Of a stretch of DNA of 53,049 bases, positions 26,397-35,886 are shown in pieces. The position numbers were made by a program, and so were the translations under genes. Within the stretch, counting starts at the first letter, position 1. Every line of letters begins with the position of its first letter. The notes below the pieces were generated by a model that was not told the DNA's origin, searched no databases, and was given only the letters and a program-made list of their open reading frames with translations. The stretch is from Dolichospermum sp. UHCC 0259 (GTDB lineage Bacteria; Cyanobacteriota; Cyanobacteriia; Cyanobacteriales; Nostocaceae), in contig NZ_VIKX01000275.1 in assembly GCF_009711935.1 (NCBI RefSeq), positions 1 to 53,049 of the forward strand, written 5' to 3'.

Positions 26397-27446
26397 TTAA
26401 ACAGCCCCACTGTTTTTATTAAACAAAATGGCGATGGTTTTGAAAATTAACTTTAAATCGTAAACTAAAGTCCAATTTTGCTGATACTGTAAATCTAACC
26501 GAATCACATCTTCAAAACTCCGCACTTTAGAGCGACCGTTAACTTGCCATTCCCCAGTCATGCCCGGTTTAACGTCCAAACGTTGCCATTCTGGGACTTC
26601 GTAGCGTTCTACTTCATCGGGAGTTGGTGGTCGAGTCCCGACTAAACTCATTTCTCCTTTGAGAACATTCCAAAATTGAGGTAGTTCATCAAGACTGGTA
26701 CGGCGTAAAAATTTACCTACTTTAGTAATTCGGGGATCATTGTCATTTTTAAAGAAAGCACCTTCGGCTTGGTTTTTGATTTGGGATTTTCTGGCTTCGG
26801 CATCTACACACATAGAGCGAAATTTCCAAATTGCAAACCGCTTACCCATCCAGCCACAACGGGTTTGCTGAAATAAAATCGGACCGGGATCATCAATTTG
26901 AATGGCGATCGCTATGGGAATAAATAAAATAGATGTAATGACTAATCCCACCAATGATCCCACAATATCAATGGCTCGTTTCATCCAAGATGCTACAGAG
27001 TGATGAGTTTGGGGAAGTGGATCTATTTTGCGAGTATTATTTTTTCCGGCATCTGTTACATTATCCGTTGCTATTAATGTGAGGTTGTGAAGAGATTCAA
27101 TAGGAAACACCTGATCTAGTCCCGTCAGATTTAAAACGGCCATGACTTGGGGTGTCACATGACGCAATGTGACTTTAATTCCCAATTCTCTCGAATTTTT
27201 AAAGTTACTGACTAAAGAACCTAAACCACTACTGTCCATAAAAGTAGTATTTTGAAAATCAATGAAAATTTGCCCAGGTGGTACATCCGCTTGAATTAAG
27301 TTTTGGCACGTTTGTTTAAAATTGACAGCTTCAAGTACAGTTAACCTCACTGGAACTTGCAAGATGGCTGCGTCTTCTAAATAAGTCACTGAAAAATCTA
27401 CTGATATGGGTTGGCTACTCATAAAACTCTGGACTTTAGTTGCCAT
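26397..27446 (-). CDS. STAS domain fused to a bacterial sugar transferase
   Basis: A 349-residue fusion. The N-terminal STAS domain (residues about 10-115) has DFQNTTFMDSSGLGSLV, with the Ser that is phosphorylated in anti-sigma-factor antagonists. The C-terminal half is a WbaP/WcaJ-type polyprenyl-phosphate sugar-1-phosphate transferase: a membrane helix (KRAIDIVGSLVGLVITSILFIPIAIAIQ), RCGWMGKRFAIWKFRSMCVDAE, FLRRTSLDELPQFWNVLKGEMSLVGTRP and VKPGMTGEWQVNGRS. Such enzymes attach the first sugar to the lipid carrier in exopolysaccharide synthesis. The STAS part suggests switch control by phosphorylation. I use ATG 27446; the frame is open to 27563 without a good start. Confidence 0.92.
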   Translation of the reverse strand: MATKVQSFMSSQPISVDFSVTYLEDAAILQVPVRLTVLEAVNFKQTCQNLIQADVPPGQIFIDFQNTTFMDSSGLGSLVSNFKNSRELGIKVTLRHVTPQVMAVLNLTGLDQVFPIESLHNLTLIATDNVTDAGKNNTRKIDPLPQTHHSVASWMKRAIDIVGSLVGLVITSILFIPIAIAIQIDDPGPILFQQTRCGWMGKRFAIWKFRSMCVDAEARKSQIKNQAEGAFFKNDNDPRITKVGKFLRRTSLDELPQFWNVLKGEMSLVGTRPPTPDEVERYEVPEWQRLDVKPGMTGEWQVNGRSKVRSFEDVIRLDLQYQQNWTLVYDLKLIFKTIAILFNKNSGAV

Positions 27447-27628
27447 ATATAATCTAATTTGCTCAACGTTATTTTTCTTTAGAAAAACAATTAACCTTAC
27501 CTTTAATCTGTCTGATGAATCACAACTTGGTAGATTTTCAAAGATTAGAGAAAATATCACCAATAAAACTTCACAATAGCAGCGATTTACAAAGTTTTTG
27601 CTGTTGTGAATATGTCGAATCTATTTAG

Positions 27629-27837
<209 letters not shown>

Positions 27838-27845
27838 CTATTTAG

Positions 27846-28307
27846 ACTCCGTATGTATGGATTTCAAATTTCCCCACAGCGAAAAGAAATCGGATTTGAT
27901 ACAACGAGAGTCAGGAAACCTTGCCCCTCCAGGTTTTTGATTTACTGAATGTATTTTACAAAAAGTCCATATCGCTATATAACTTGTCTCTAACACTAAA
28001 TTAGAGGTATTTGTAAAAATAATTGTCTTCCAAAGTACAGTTGTTAAAAACTTAGAATGGGCAGTTTTATTAGTTGCGAAGCTGAATGATCAGATTCCGG
28101 TATTTTTGTAATCTGTGACTTTTTAAATTATAAAATATTGCAGCGATTGGGTTATTTAAAAATTTTTGATGAGCGAAATAATAAAGTTTGATAAAGTTTT
28201 AATATGGCGTGAAGGAGTCAGGAGCAAGAAAGAGGAAAATAGAAGATAGAGGATGAATCTATGTCCTAGTGGGGTGGGCAACACCCAACCCACTAGCCCT
28301 GAGAGTA
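27846..28307. other. gap without a gene
   Basis: AT-rich sequence with no frame I can support. The only structure is an inverted repeat at 28266-28296 (CTAGTGGG ... CCCACTAG) just after the DUF3318 stop on the minus strand, which may end that transcript although no T run follows. Confidence 0.6.
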
Positions 28308-28949
28308 TCAAAGACCAGAATCCTCATTCCTCGATTTAGTTTTAGCTTTGTTGGCGCTCCGTTTGAGAGCAGAAAGTCTGGCTTCGTATCGAGAACGCTG
28401 ACGTTTGCTAGGAGTGTTTTCCACCAAAGTTTTTAAGGCGCTACCAAGACTTTTATAGGCGTTAGGTAAACTATAACCAAAGCGGGTTGCTAGAGCGATC
28501 GCTTTTTCGTCCGCATCCAGCAATTCTTTAACCTGTTTACCACCATTATTTTTTTGATATAATCGCCAACCGGACACACCACAAAGTGCTAAAGCTAATA
28601 CTAGCAATAATCCATCTTGTACCCATAACTCACCTACAGCACCACCCAAACCAATAGCTAATGCTGCCATTTCCCAACCATCTTTGGGAATTGTGTCATT
28701 TTGAATGCGAGCAACTTCGTGCCAAAACAGCAAATTCCGCTGATCCATTGCCAGAGCATCCCATTTTACCAAGTCAATTTGAATTTCTACTTGGTCTTTG
28801 CCAATTTCTTCGCAACGAATCAGGGATGGATTAACCTCGATTGTGCCTTCAACCGTTACCCAACTTTGCAATTCTGGGGGTAACAAGCTTTTTAACCGCC
28901 GGAGTTCACTCATTTCTGCTTTAGCAGAGGAGGTTGCATAGGATGTCAT
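28308..28949 (-). CDS. DUF3318 protein
   Basis: A 213-residue cyanobacterial protein of the DUF3318 family. An N-terminal soluble part (ELRRLKSLLPPELQSWVTVEG ... EVARIQND) is followed by two hydrophobic segments around residues 95-130 (WEMAALAIGLGGAVGELWVQDGLLLVLALALCGVSGW) and a basic C-terminal tail. The EFWHEVARIQ-like stretch has the look of a relic zinc-protease helix (HEVAR), but a second His is missing. Function unknown. Confidence 0.85.
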   Translation of the reverse strand: MTSYATSSAKAEMSELRRLKSLLPPELQSWVTVEGTIEVNPSLIRCEEIGKDQVEIQIDLVKWDALAMDQRNLLFWHEVARIQNDTIPKDGWEMAALAIGLGGAVGELWVQDGLLLVLALALCGVSGWRLYQKNNGGKQVKELLDADEKAIALATRFGYSLPNAYKSLGSALKTLVENTPSKRQRSRYEARLSALKRSANKAKTKSRNEDSGL

Positions 28950-29027
28950 AAAAATCCAGCCTTACAAAATTTCAGTATATGATCAGGTTATCACTTTGCA
29001 GTCTAGGGATTTCAGTAGTTATCCGCC

Positions 29028-29585
29028 TTAATCATCGGCAAAACTACCGCGCTTTTTCCGCGCTTCCATAGCTTTTTCTAGGAGTTCTAATAATCCAGGA
29101 GCTTGTTCTTGAATACTCAACAATAATCTTTCTCCTAAGTCTAGATTTCCCGGATCTTCTCCTGTTTCCATTACCTCTTGCAAACGCGGTAGGGCAATGG
29201 TATCCACAATTTGGATTAATCCGCTCAGACAACGGTTAAATTGTCTCTCGGTGAGCATGGAGTCTTCCAGGGGAAATTCGATGATAGCGCGGATTTCACC
29301 ATCGGATGGATCATATTCCCATTGCAGCATTTTGGTTTCCCAGGAAATAGCCAGCATCGTCTGGAGGATAGCGTCTTTGTGGGGATGGTCTTTTACTTCC
29401 GCCAAAACTTGGGGTGCAAATAGCCGGAAAAATTTTCCCTCTTCATCCAGTTGGACAACTATCAGGAAATCTTCGATGTTTTCCGCTTCAACACCTGTAA
29501 TAATCCGCTCTTCTTTTTCGTCAATACGGTAGTCCCAACCAAGATTATCTAGGTACTTGGCTATTTGTTTGAGATTTGCTGCCAT
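29028..29585 (-). CDS. YbjN-domain-like cyanobacterial protein
   Basis: A 185-residue soluble acidic protein. The N-terminal MAANLKQIAKYLDNLGWDY and following beta strands (FLIVVQLDEEGKFFRLFAP) resemble the YbjN/type III secretion chaperone-like fold; the C-terminal third is helical (ERLLLSIQEQAPGLLELLEKAMEARKKRG). I start at ATG 29585, preceded by GAGG at a good distance; a GTG 13 codons upstream is less likely. It is divergent from glpX. No specific function is known. Confidence 0.8.
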   Translation of the reverse strand: MAANLKQIAKYLDNLGWDYRIDEKEERIITGVEAENIEDFLIVVQLDEEGKFFRLFAPQVLAEVKDHPHKDAILQTMLAISWETKMLQWEYDPSDGEIRAIIEFPLEDSMLTERQFNRCLSGLIQIVDTIALPRLQEVMETGEDPGNLDLGERLLLSIQEQAPGLLELLEKAMEARKKRGSFADD

Positions 29586-29685
29586 AAAAGCCTCGTAAGG
29601 AACAGTACAAGAGGCTGTCACCAAAACTATTTTAACCCGCTAGGCGCATTTACTCAATGATTGCTGTAATTTCTGCCTCAATCGC

Positions 29686-29705
29686 ATTAATACAAATGTA
29701 TTAAT
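29686..29705. promoter_or_regulatory. 20-bp palindrome in the glpX upstream region
   Basis: ATTAATAC-AAAT-GTATTAAT, eight-base perfect arms, between the divergent YbjN-like gene and glpX. It has the form of an operator for a dimeric regulator; no regulator is identified. Confidence 0.35.
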
Positions 29706-29850
29706 ATCTAGTCAGGTTGCCTTGGTTGCAAAACTTAACATAGTTGCTATTCCAGAGTTTTTTCTAATATGTATCCGCACTTTGGTAAACTTAAAAACTG
29801 AAATAGCTAAGAAAACGACGCTAAGACAAGTAATTTAGAGGGCAGACTTC

Positions 29851-30888
29851 GTGGAAAATACACTTGGGTTAGAGATTATAGAAGTAGTTGAGCAAGCGGC
29901 GATCGCTTCTTCTAAGTGGATGGGTAAGGGCGAAAAGAACATTGCTGACCAAGTAGCAGTGGAAGCCATGCGCGAACGGATGAACAAAATCCATATGCGT
30001 GGTCGCATTGTTATCGGTGAAGGCGAACGGGACGAAGCTCCCATGCTGTACATTGGTGAAGAAGTTGGTATCTGTACCAGACCAGATGCAAAAGATTTCT
30101 GTAATGTTAATGAACTTGTAGAAATTGACATCGCTGTTGACCCTTGCGAAGGCACTAACCTAGTTGCTTATGGTCAAAATGGCTCAATGGCAGTTTTGGC
30201 AATTTCTGAAAAGGGCGGCTTATTTGCTGCTCCTGACTTCTATATGCGTAAACTTGCAGCCCCAGCAGCCGCTAGAGGTCATGTTGATATCAACAAGTCT
30301 GCTACAGAAAACCTCAAAATCCTTTCTGAGTGCTTAAACCGTGCTGTTGAAGAGTTGGTAGTTGTAGTGATGGATCGTCCCCGTCACAAAGACCTAATTC
30401 AAGAAATTCGCACCGCTGGCGCAAGAGTGAGACTAATCAGCGATGGTGACGTTTCTGCTGCCATCTGTTGTGCTTTTGCTGGTACTAACATTCATGCTTT
30501 AATGGGTATTGGTGCTGCACCCGAAGGTGTAATTTCTGCGGCGGCTTTACGCTGCTTAGGTGGACACTTCCAAGGACAATTAATCTATGATCCAGAAGTA
30601 GTCCAAACAGGTTTAATTGGTGAAAGCAGAGAAGGTAATCTTGCCCGTTTAAATGAAATGGGTATTACTGATGGAGATAAGGTTTATAACGCTGATGAAT
30701 TAGCTTCTGGTGAAACAGTGCTATTTGCTGGTTGCGGTATTACTCCTGGAACTTTGATGGATGGTGTACGCTTCTTCCACGGTGGCGCTAGAACCCAAAG
30801 TTTGGTTATTTCTAGCCAATCCAAAACCGCTCGGTTTGTGGATACAGTTCACCTGTGGGACGAACCCAAGACTATCCAACTGCGGTAG
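29851..30888 (+). CDS. glpX: class II fructose-1,6-/sedoheptulose-1,7-bisphosphatase
   Basis: The bifunctional cyanobacterial FBPase/SBPase of the Calvin cycle (345 aa, GTG start). It dephosphorylates both bisphosphates and so regenerates ribulose-1,5-bisphosphate. Family blocks: [32 protein letters not shown] (metal-binding Glu), [13 protein letters not shown] (metal site), [14 protein letters not shown], and [20 protein letters not shown]. Followed by hemA on the same strand, an order common in cyanobacteria. An STRR fills the gap, so coupling is uncertain. Confidence 0.96.
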   Translation: MENTLGLEIIEVVEQAAIASSKWMGKGEKNIADQVAVEAMRERMNKIHMRGRIVIGEGERDEAPMLYIGEEVGICTRPDAKDFCNVNELVEIDIAVDPCEGTNLVAYGQNGSMAVLAISEKGGLFAAPDFYMRKLAAPAAARGHVDINKSATENLKILSECLNRAVEELVVVVMDRPRHKDLIQEIRTAGARVRLISDGDVSAAICCAFAGTNIHALMGIGAAPEGVISAAALRCLGGHFQGQLIYDPEVVQTGLIGESREGNLARLNEMGITDGDKVYNADELASGETVLFAGCGITPGTLMDGVRFFHGGARTQSLVISSQSKTARFVDTVHLWDEPKTIQLR

Positions 30889-30896
30889 TAACTGCT

Positions 30897-31016
30897 GATT
30901 GGTGATTGGTAATTGGTAATTGGTAAAGGGAAAAAACTATTACCAATTCCCCAATACCCAGTCCCCAGTCCCCAGTCCCCAGTCCCTAATACCCAGTCCC
31001 CAATACCAATTACCTA
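30897..31016. repeat. STRRs between glpX and hemA (TTGGTAA and CCCCAGT units)
   Basis: First about four TTGGTRA units (30897-30925), then CCCCAGT units with variants (30940-31016), which is the classical STRR sequence of heterocystous cyanobacteria. The tract ends about eight bases before the hemA ATG, so it forms its leader. Confidence 0.9.
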
Positions 31017-31024
31017 TTTAAGAA

Positions 31025-32311
31025 ATGAATATTGCAGTGGTGGGGTTAAGCCATAAAACAGCCCCAGTCGAAGTTAGAGAAAAATTAAGTATTCCTGAAC
31101 CTGAAATCGAAAGTGCGATCGCCCAACTTCTCAGTTATCCTCATGTTGATGAAGTTGCTATTCTCAGCACTTGTAACCGCTTAGAAATTTATATTGTTAG
31201 CAACGAAACTACTCACGGGATTCATGAAGTAACACAGTTCCTTTCTGAACATAGCAAACTCCCCATCATGTCTTTGCGACATCATTTGTTTATGTTACTC
31301 CATGCTGATGCTGTCACCCATATTTTACGGGTTGCGGCTGGGTTGGATAGTCTGGTTTTAGGTGAAGGTCAAATTCTCGCTCAAGTTAAAAATACCCACA
31401 AACTGGGACAACAATTTAATGGCATCAAAACCATTTTAAATCGCTTATTTAAACAAGCTTTAACAGCGGGTAAACGGGTTCGCACCGAAACCAGTATTGG
31501 GACTGGTGCGGTTTCTATCAGTTCGGCTGCTGTGGAATTGGCACAGATGAAAGTAGAAAATTTATCTACATATCGTGTGTCTATTCTCGGCGCTGGGAAA
31601 ATGTCCCGGTTACTTGTACAACACCTGATTTCTAAAGGTGCAACTCAAATTAGTATTGTTAATCGTTCTCGCAGCAGGGCGGAAGAGTTGGCGAAGTTGT
31701 TCCCAGAACAACCTATTCAAATTGCTATGCTGCCAGAAATGATGTCAGTTATTGCCGCTAGTGACATAGTATTTACTAGCACATCTTCAACTGAACCCAT
31801 TTTAGATCGGGTGAAGTTAGAAACGGTGTTAGAACCCAGTCAAAAATTGATGATATTTGATATTTCCGTCCCCCGGAATGTGGATGCAGATGTCAATGAT
31901 TTGGCAAATGTGAAGGCTTTTAATGTTGATGATTTGAAAGCAGTTGTAGCGCAAAATTATGAAAGCCGCCGACAAATGGCACAGGAAGCTGAGAAGATTT
32001 TAGATGAAGAAGTTGAAGCTTTTGATATTTGGTGGCGAAGTTTAGAAACCGTATCTACTATTAGTTCTTTACGCAATAAAATAGAAACTATCCGCGAACA
32101 AGAATTAGAAAAGGCTTTATCTCGTTTGGGTTCAGAATTTGGCGAAAAGCATCAAGAAGTAATTGAGGCTTTGACAAGAGGAATAGTCAATAAGATTTTG
32201 CATGATCCGATGGTGCAATTGCGCGCCCAGCAAGATGTGGAAGCTAGAAGACGATGTATGCAAACTCTGCAAATGTTATTTAATTTGGACGCTGAGGAAC
32301 AATTTAGCTGA
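31025..32311 (+). CDS. hemA: glutamyl-tRNA reductase
   Basis: First committed step of tetrapyrrole synthesis (heme, chlorophyll, phycobilins): reduces glutamyl-tRNA to glutamate-1-semialdehyde with NADPH (428 aa). [17 protein letters not shown] at the start, the nucleophile Cys in [28 protein letters not shown], the NADPH-binding [17 protein letters not shown] and DISVPRNVD, and the C-terminal dimerisation helices. ATG 31025. Confidence 0.97.
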   Translation: MNIAVVGLSHKTAPVEVREKLSIPEPEIESAIAQLLSYPHVDEVAILSTCNRLEIYIVSNETTHGIHEVTQFLSEHSKLPIMSLRHHLFMLLHADAVTHILRVAAGLDSLVLGEGQILAQVKNTHKLGQQFNGIKTILNRLFKQALTAGKRVRTETSIGTGAVSISSAAVELAQMKVENLSTYRVSILGAGKMSRLLVQHLISKGATQISIVNRSRSRAEELAKLFPEQPIQIAMLPEMMSVIAASDIVFTSTSSTEPILDRVKLETVLEPSQKLMIFDISVPRNVDADVNDLANVKAFNVDDLKAVVAQNYESRRQMAQEAEKILDEEVEAFDIWWRSLETVSTISSLRNKIETIREQELEKALSRLGSEFGEKHQEVIEALTRGIVNKILHDPMVQLRAQQDVEARRRCMQTLQMLFNLDAEEQFS

Positions 32312-32321
32312 AATCATCAAG

Positions 32322-32364
32322 AAACAGGGAAAGGTGATGCCATTCCTGGGATTGTTCCCTGTTT
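32322..32364 (+). terminator. terminator-like hairpin after hemA
   Basis: Ten-base arms AAACAGGGAA and TTCCCTGTTT with a 23-base loop, starting 11 bases after the hemA stop and followed by TACTGGGGTTTT. Confidence 0.5.
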
Positions 32365-32796
32365 TACTGGGGTTTTAAGTTGGCTTTTTGGGTTGCTGTT
32401 GTAGATTTTTTCTCTTTTTATTTTAATCCTCTCTAGTAAATGAGTTTATAATCATTATCAATCAAAATATGTTAGATTTGGGGCTATTTTCTTAACATTT
32501 AACACTCCTGCTAATCTACTTAGGGCTTGCTGAATAAAACTGAAGTCCAACACACAAAATCAATTTAATCTCTCGCTGCTGAAAGATGGCGAGTATCTCT
32601 CATCCTCAGTAGAGTGATGATGTTTATTTATTATATTTAGCAAGATTTTTGACGATTGAAAATGATTCATTTACTTACGCCGCAGTGTACTAGCTACTTA
32701 GAAACTATATAAAACTTCACTAAAAAATTATCCAAATAAAACAGCATTATCTGGTCTTGGTGATATCATCTGTGATGCAGTGATCATCAAAGAAAA
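32365..32796. other. gap with a solitary MITE end
   Basis: No gene is supported. At 32520-32538 TTAGGGCTTGCTGAATAAA matches the left end of the element at 27629; no matching right end is found nearby, so it is probably a fragment. The rest is AT-rich and would contain the promoter of the DUF4212 gene. Confidence 0.55.
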
Positions 32797-33048
32797 ATGG
32801 ACGAAAATCAGCGTCGCGCTTATTGGCGGGCTAATACAAATTTAATTAGAAATCTTTTAATTGTTTGGGCTTTAGTCTCCGTAGTTTTTAGTATATTGCT
32901 GGTTCAACAGTTAAATGTAATTCGGTTTTTTGGTGTTCCCTTTGGTTTTTGGATGGCGCAACAAGGATCAATTTTGGTTTTTGTGGTATTAATTTTTATT
33001 TATGCTTTCCAAATGGATAAATTAGACCAGAAGTACAATAAGAAGTGA
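32797..33048 (+). CDS. DUF4212 small subunit of a solute/sodium symporter
   Basis: An 83-residue protein with two membrane helices (LLIVWALVSVVFSILLVQQL and SILVFVVLIFIYAFQM) and the typical N-terminal RAYWRANTNLIRNLLIVW. DUF4212 proteins are encoded directly before SSS-family acetate/solute symporters and are thought to be their accessory subunit. Here the symporter gene starts nine bases later. Confidence 0.9.
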   Translation: MDENQRRAYWRANTNLIRNLLIVWALVSVVFSILLVQQLNVIRFFGVPFGFWMAQQGSILVFVVLIFIYAFQMDKLDQKYNKK

Positions 33049-33057
33049 GGATAAACG

Positions 33058-34713
33058 ATGTCAGTTGAACTTTGGACGATTATATTAGTTGGCCTTTCTT
33101 TTGTACTTTACATCTACATTGGTTGGCAATCACGAGTAGAAAATACTAAAGACTTTTTTATTGCCGGTCAGGGAATACCCGCAATTGCTAATGGTGCTGC
33201 CACTGCGGCTGATTGGATGTCTGCGGCTTCCTTTATTTCTATGGCCGGGTTGATTTCGTTTTTGGGATATGACGGTTCTATTTATTTGATGGGTTGGACT
33301 GGTGGATATGTTTTATTAGCATTATTATTAGCACCCTATTTACGGAAATTTGGTAAATATACTGTCCCGGATTTTGTCGGCGATCGCTATTATTCCAATA
33401 TAGCTCGTTTGGTGGCGGTAGTTGCAGCTATTTTCATTTCTCTCACCTACGTCGCTGGACAAATGCGAGGCGTGGGAATCGTCTTCAGTCGCTTTTTACA
33501 AGTAGACGTGAATACTGGTGTCATCATTGGCATGATCATTGTCGGCTTTTTCGCAATTTTGGGAGGAATGAAAGGCATTACCTGGACACAAGTAGCCCAG
33601 TATTGTGTATTAATTTTCGCATATTTAATTCCAGCAATTGCGATCGCCTACCAACTCACAGGTAATCCTATTCCCCAATTAGCCTTTACCACCAGCGATA
33701 TTGCTGATAAACTCAACCTCATTCAACTTGACTTAGGCTTTAAAGAATATACCCAATCTTTTGCCAACAAATCAATGCTAGATGTTCTGTTCATCACCAT
33801 TGCCTTGATGGTAGGAACTGCTGGTTTACCCCACATTATCGTCCGGTTTTACACAGTTAAAAGTGTTCGTGCCGCCCGGTTTTCTGCTGGTTGGGCATTA
33901 TTATTTATCGCCATTCTCTACACCACAGCCCCCGCAATCGGGATGTTTTCTCGTTACAATCTCATTACTTCTTTGCATAATAAAACAATTGCCGAAGTCC
34001 AGCAATTAGATTGGGCAAATAAGTGGGAAAAAACCAAGCTTCTAGCTTTTGAAGATAAAAATAAAGATGGCCGTTTTCAGTTAACTCCGCACAAAGAAAC
34101 CAACGAAATCATCATTGATAAAGATATCATTGTTCTTTCTACCCCAGAAGTTGCTAATTTGCCTCCTTGGATAATTGCTTTAGTTGCGGCTGGTGGTTTA
34201 GCTGCTGCTTTATCCACTGCATCTGGATTATTATTAGTAATTTCTAGTTCTGTCGCTCACGATGTTTATTATCGCATTTTTGATTCCCAAGCTTCAGAAA
34301 AAAAACGGGTATTTGTAGGGCGAGTTGTTGTTGGTTTCGCCATTGTTCTCGCTGGATATTTTGGTGTAAATCCACCAGGATTTGTGAGTGAAGTGGTAGC
34401 TTTTGCCTTTGGTTTAGCGGCTGCAAGTTTTTTCCCGGTAATATTTCTGGGAATTTTTGATAAACGCACCAATTCTGAAGGTGCAATTGCCGGAATGTTA
34501 ACAGGTTTGATATTTACAGTTATCTACATTGTCGGCGTAAAATTTGTCGGTATGACACCTTGGTTTTTTGGCGTTTCTGCTGAAGGAATTGGCACTTTAG
34601 GGATGATTATTAACTTTATTGTCACCCTCACAGTTTCTCGACTTACACCACCACCACCCGCAGAAATTCAGGCTTTGGTAGAGGATTTACGCACCCCAAT
34701 TATTGAAGAATAG
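33058..34713 (+). CDS. sodium/solute symporter (SSS family, ActP-like)
   Basis: A 551-residue transporter with about 13 helices, related to cation/acetate symporters. Family blocks: DFFIAGQGIPAIANGAATAADWMSAASFISMAG, TVPDFVGDRYYS, and LPPWIIALVAAGGLAAALSTASGLLLVISSSVAHDVYYR in the sodium-binding helix. Between helices, residues around 335-345 read EDKNKDGRFQL, an EF-hand-like calcium loop (D-x-N-x-D-G). With the DUF4212 gene it forms a two-gene operon. Substrate (acetate, propionate or another small carboxylate) is inferred. Confidence 0.92.
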   Translation: MSVELWTIILVGLSFVLYIYIGWQSRVENTKDFFIAGQGIPAIANGAATAADWMSAASFISMAGLISFLGYDGSIYLMGWTGGYVLLALLLAPYLRKFGKYTVPDFVGDRYYSNIARLVAVVAAIFISLTYVAGQMRGVGIVFSRFLQVDVNTGVIIGMIIVGFFAILGGMKGITWTQVAQYCVLIFAYLIPAIAIAYQLTGNPIPQLAFTTSDIADKLNLIQLDLGFKEYTQSFANKSMLDVLFITIALMVGTAGLPHIIVRFYTVKSVRAARFSAGWALLFIAILYTTAPAIGMFSRYNLITSLHNKTIAEVQQLDWANKWEKTKLLAFEDKNKDGRFQLTPHKETNEIIIDKDIIVLSTPEVANLPPWIIALVAAGGLAAALSTASGLLLVISSSVAHDVYYRIFDSQASEKKRVFVGRVVVGFAIVLAGYFGVNPPGFVSEVVAFAFGLAAASFFPVIFLGIFDKRTNSEGAIAGMLTGLIFTVIYIVGVKFVGMTPWFFGVSAEGIGTLGMIINFIVTLTVSRLTPPPPAEIQALVEDLRTPIIEE

Positions 34714-34722
34714 ATGACACAA

Positions 34723-35565
34723 TTACTTAGCCAATTCCTCAATATTCTTCATTGCTTGTTGATACAAGTCCTTATTTCCTCGTTTGTCAAAAATAGCTGC
34801 CGCCCGTTGTAAATCTTTTAATGCGCCCCGTTTATCGCCAATTGCAGCATAGGCGTTACCACGATTATTATAAGCAGCACCAAAATTAGGATTAATGCGA
34901 ACAGCTTCATTATAATCAGATATTGCTTTTTGCTGTTCTCCTCTTGCAGCATAGGCGTTACCGCGATTATTATAAGCTACAGCATATTCTTGATCAATCC
35001 GAATCGCTTGAGTATAGTCCTCTAACGCCCCGTTCTTATCACCTTGGTTAGCACGGGCATTACCTCGATTATTGTAAACCTCAGCCGATTTTGGGGCAAT
35101 GCTAATTGCTTGATTATAATCCGCAAGCGCTCTTCTATAATCTCCCATAGAAGCAAAAGCATTAGCACGGTTATTATATGCTTCCGCATCCTGGGGATTG
35201 AGACGTAATGCCTGATTATAATCTGCGATCGCTCCCTCTTTATTACCAATATCAAAATAAACTAATCCCCGTCCTTTAAATGCTGGTGCATACTCAGGAT
35301 TAAGACTAATAGACTTACTATAGGCAGCAATAGCCGCTTGGGAGTTACCTTTCAGATGTTGAGTTTGTCCCTGAACATAAAATTCTCCAGCTTTAGATGT
35401 TCTCCCTATCTGTGGATTTGGGGTACTAGCCCCCCTTTCCGTCACCAAAACATCTTGATTATTAACGCAAGAAACGCAAATAATACTACTGAAAATTGTA
35501 AACATTGCTATAGTGAATGCCCTGTTTACTCCTTGCCGTTTTTGTGTCAATAACTGCCATTTCAT
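34723..35565 (-). CDS. TPR-repeat lipoprotein
   Basis: A 280-residue exported protein. A hydrophobic signal segment ends at ICVSC, where Cys33 is a probable lipidation site though the lipobox is not ideal. Then come about six TPR units of 34 residues with the repeated signature AYNNRGNAYAxxGDxxxAxxDYxxAIxxxP. TPR proteins act as scaffolds for protein complexes. It is convergent with the symporter gene, with only nine bases between the stop codons. Confidence 0.9.
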   Translation of the reverse strand: MKWQLLTQKRQGVNRAFTIAMFTIFSSIICVSCVNNQDVLVTERGASTPNPQIGRTSKAGEFYVQGQTQHLKGNSQAAIAAYSKSISLNPEYAPAFKGRGLVYFDIGNKEGAIADYNQALRLNPQDAEAYNNRANAFASMGDYRRALADYNQAISIAPKSAEVYNNRGNARANQGDKNGALEDYTQAIRIDQEYAVAYNNRGNAYAARGEQQKAISDYNEAVRINPNFGAAYNNRGNAYAAIGDKRGALKDLQRAAAIFDKRGNKDLYQQAMKNIEELAK

Positions 35566-35886
35566 AATTTACCAAAAATTGCCATCTTACTGGGAGTAAA
35601 TCAGCCACTAAATTACTTACTTCTGCAATATGCCTGCTTTTTGATTAATATTCAATTCAAATTATAAACTTCCCTGAAGTTATGGAGAATTAAGGAATAA
35701 ATTTATCCAGCCAATCACCGCATATTAGTAAATATTAAAAATAAAATCCTTGCTCTCTACATTTATATTATTACTAAACTTCCGCAGATAGTTCTGTTAA
35801 TTTTGTTAGCACTTTCAGGAAAATTTTCATACCAGTATCCCCAAGTAGGATTAAAATTAGTTCACGGAGTTTTTTAGTATTTGTTC
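35566..35886. other. gap without a gene
   Basis: AT-rich sequence between two minus-strand genes. It would hold the promoter of the TPR gene. No repeat, RNA or convincing frame was found. Confidence 0.6.

Noticed and set aside
35773-35880. Short minus-strand frame downstream of the RNase D-like gene
   Set aside because: No start with RBS, overlaps the end of the exonuclease gene, low complexity.
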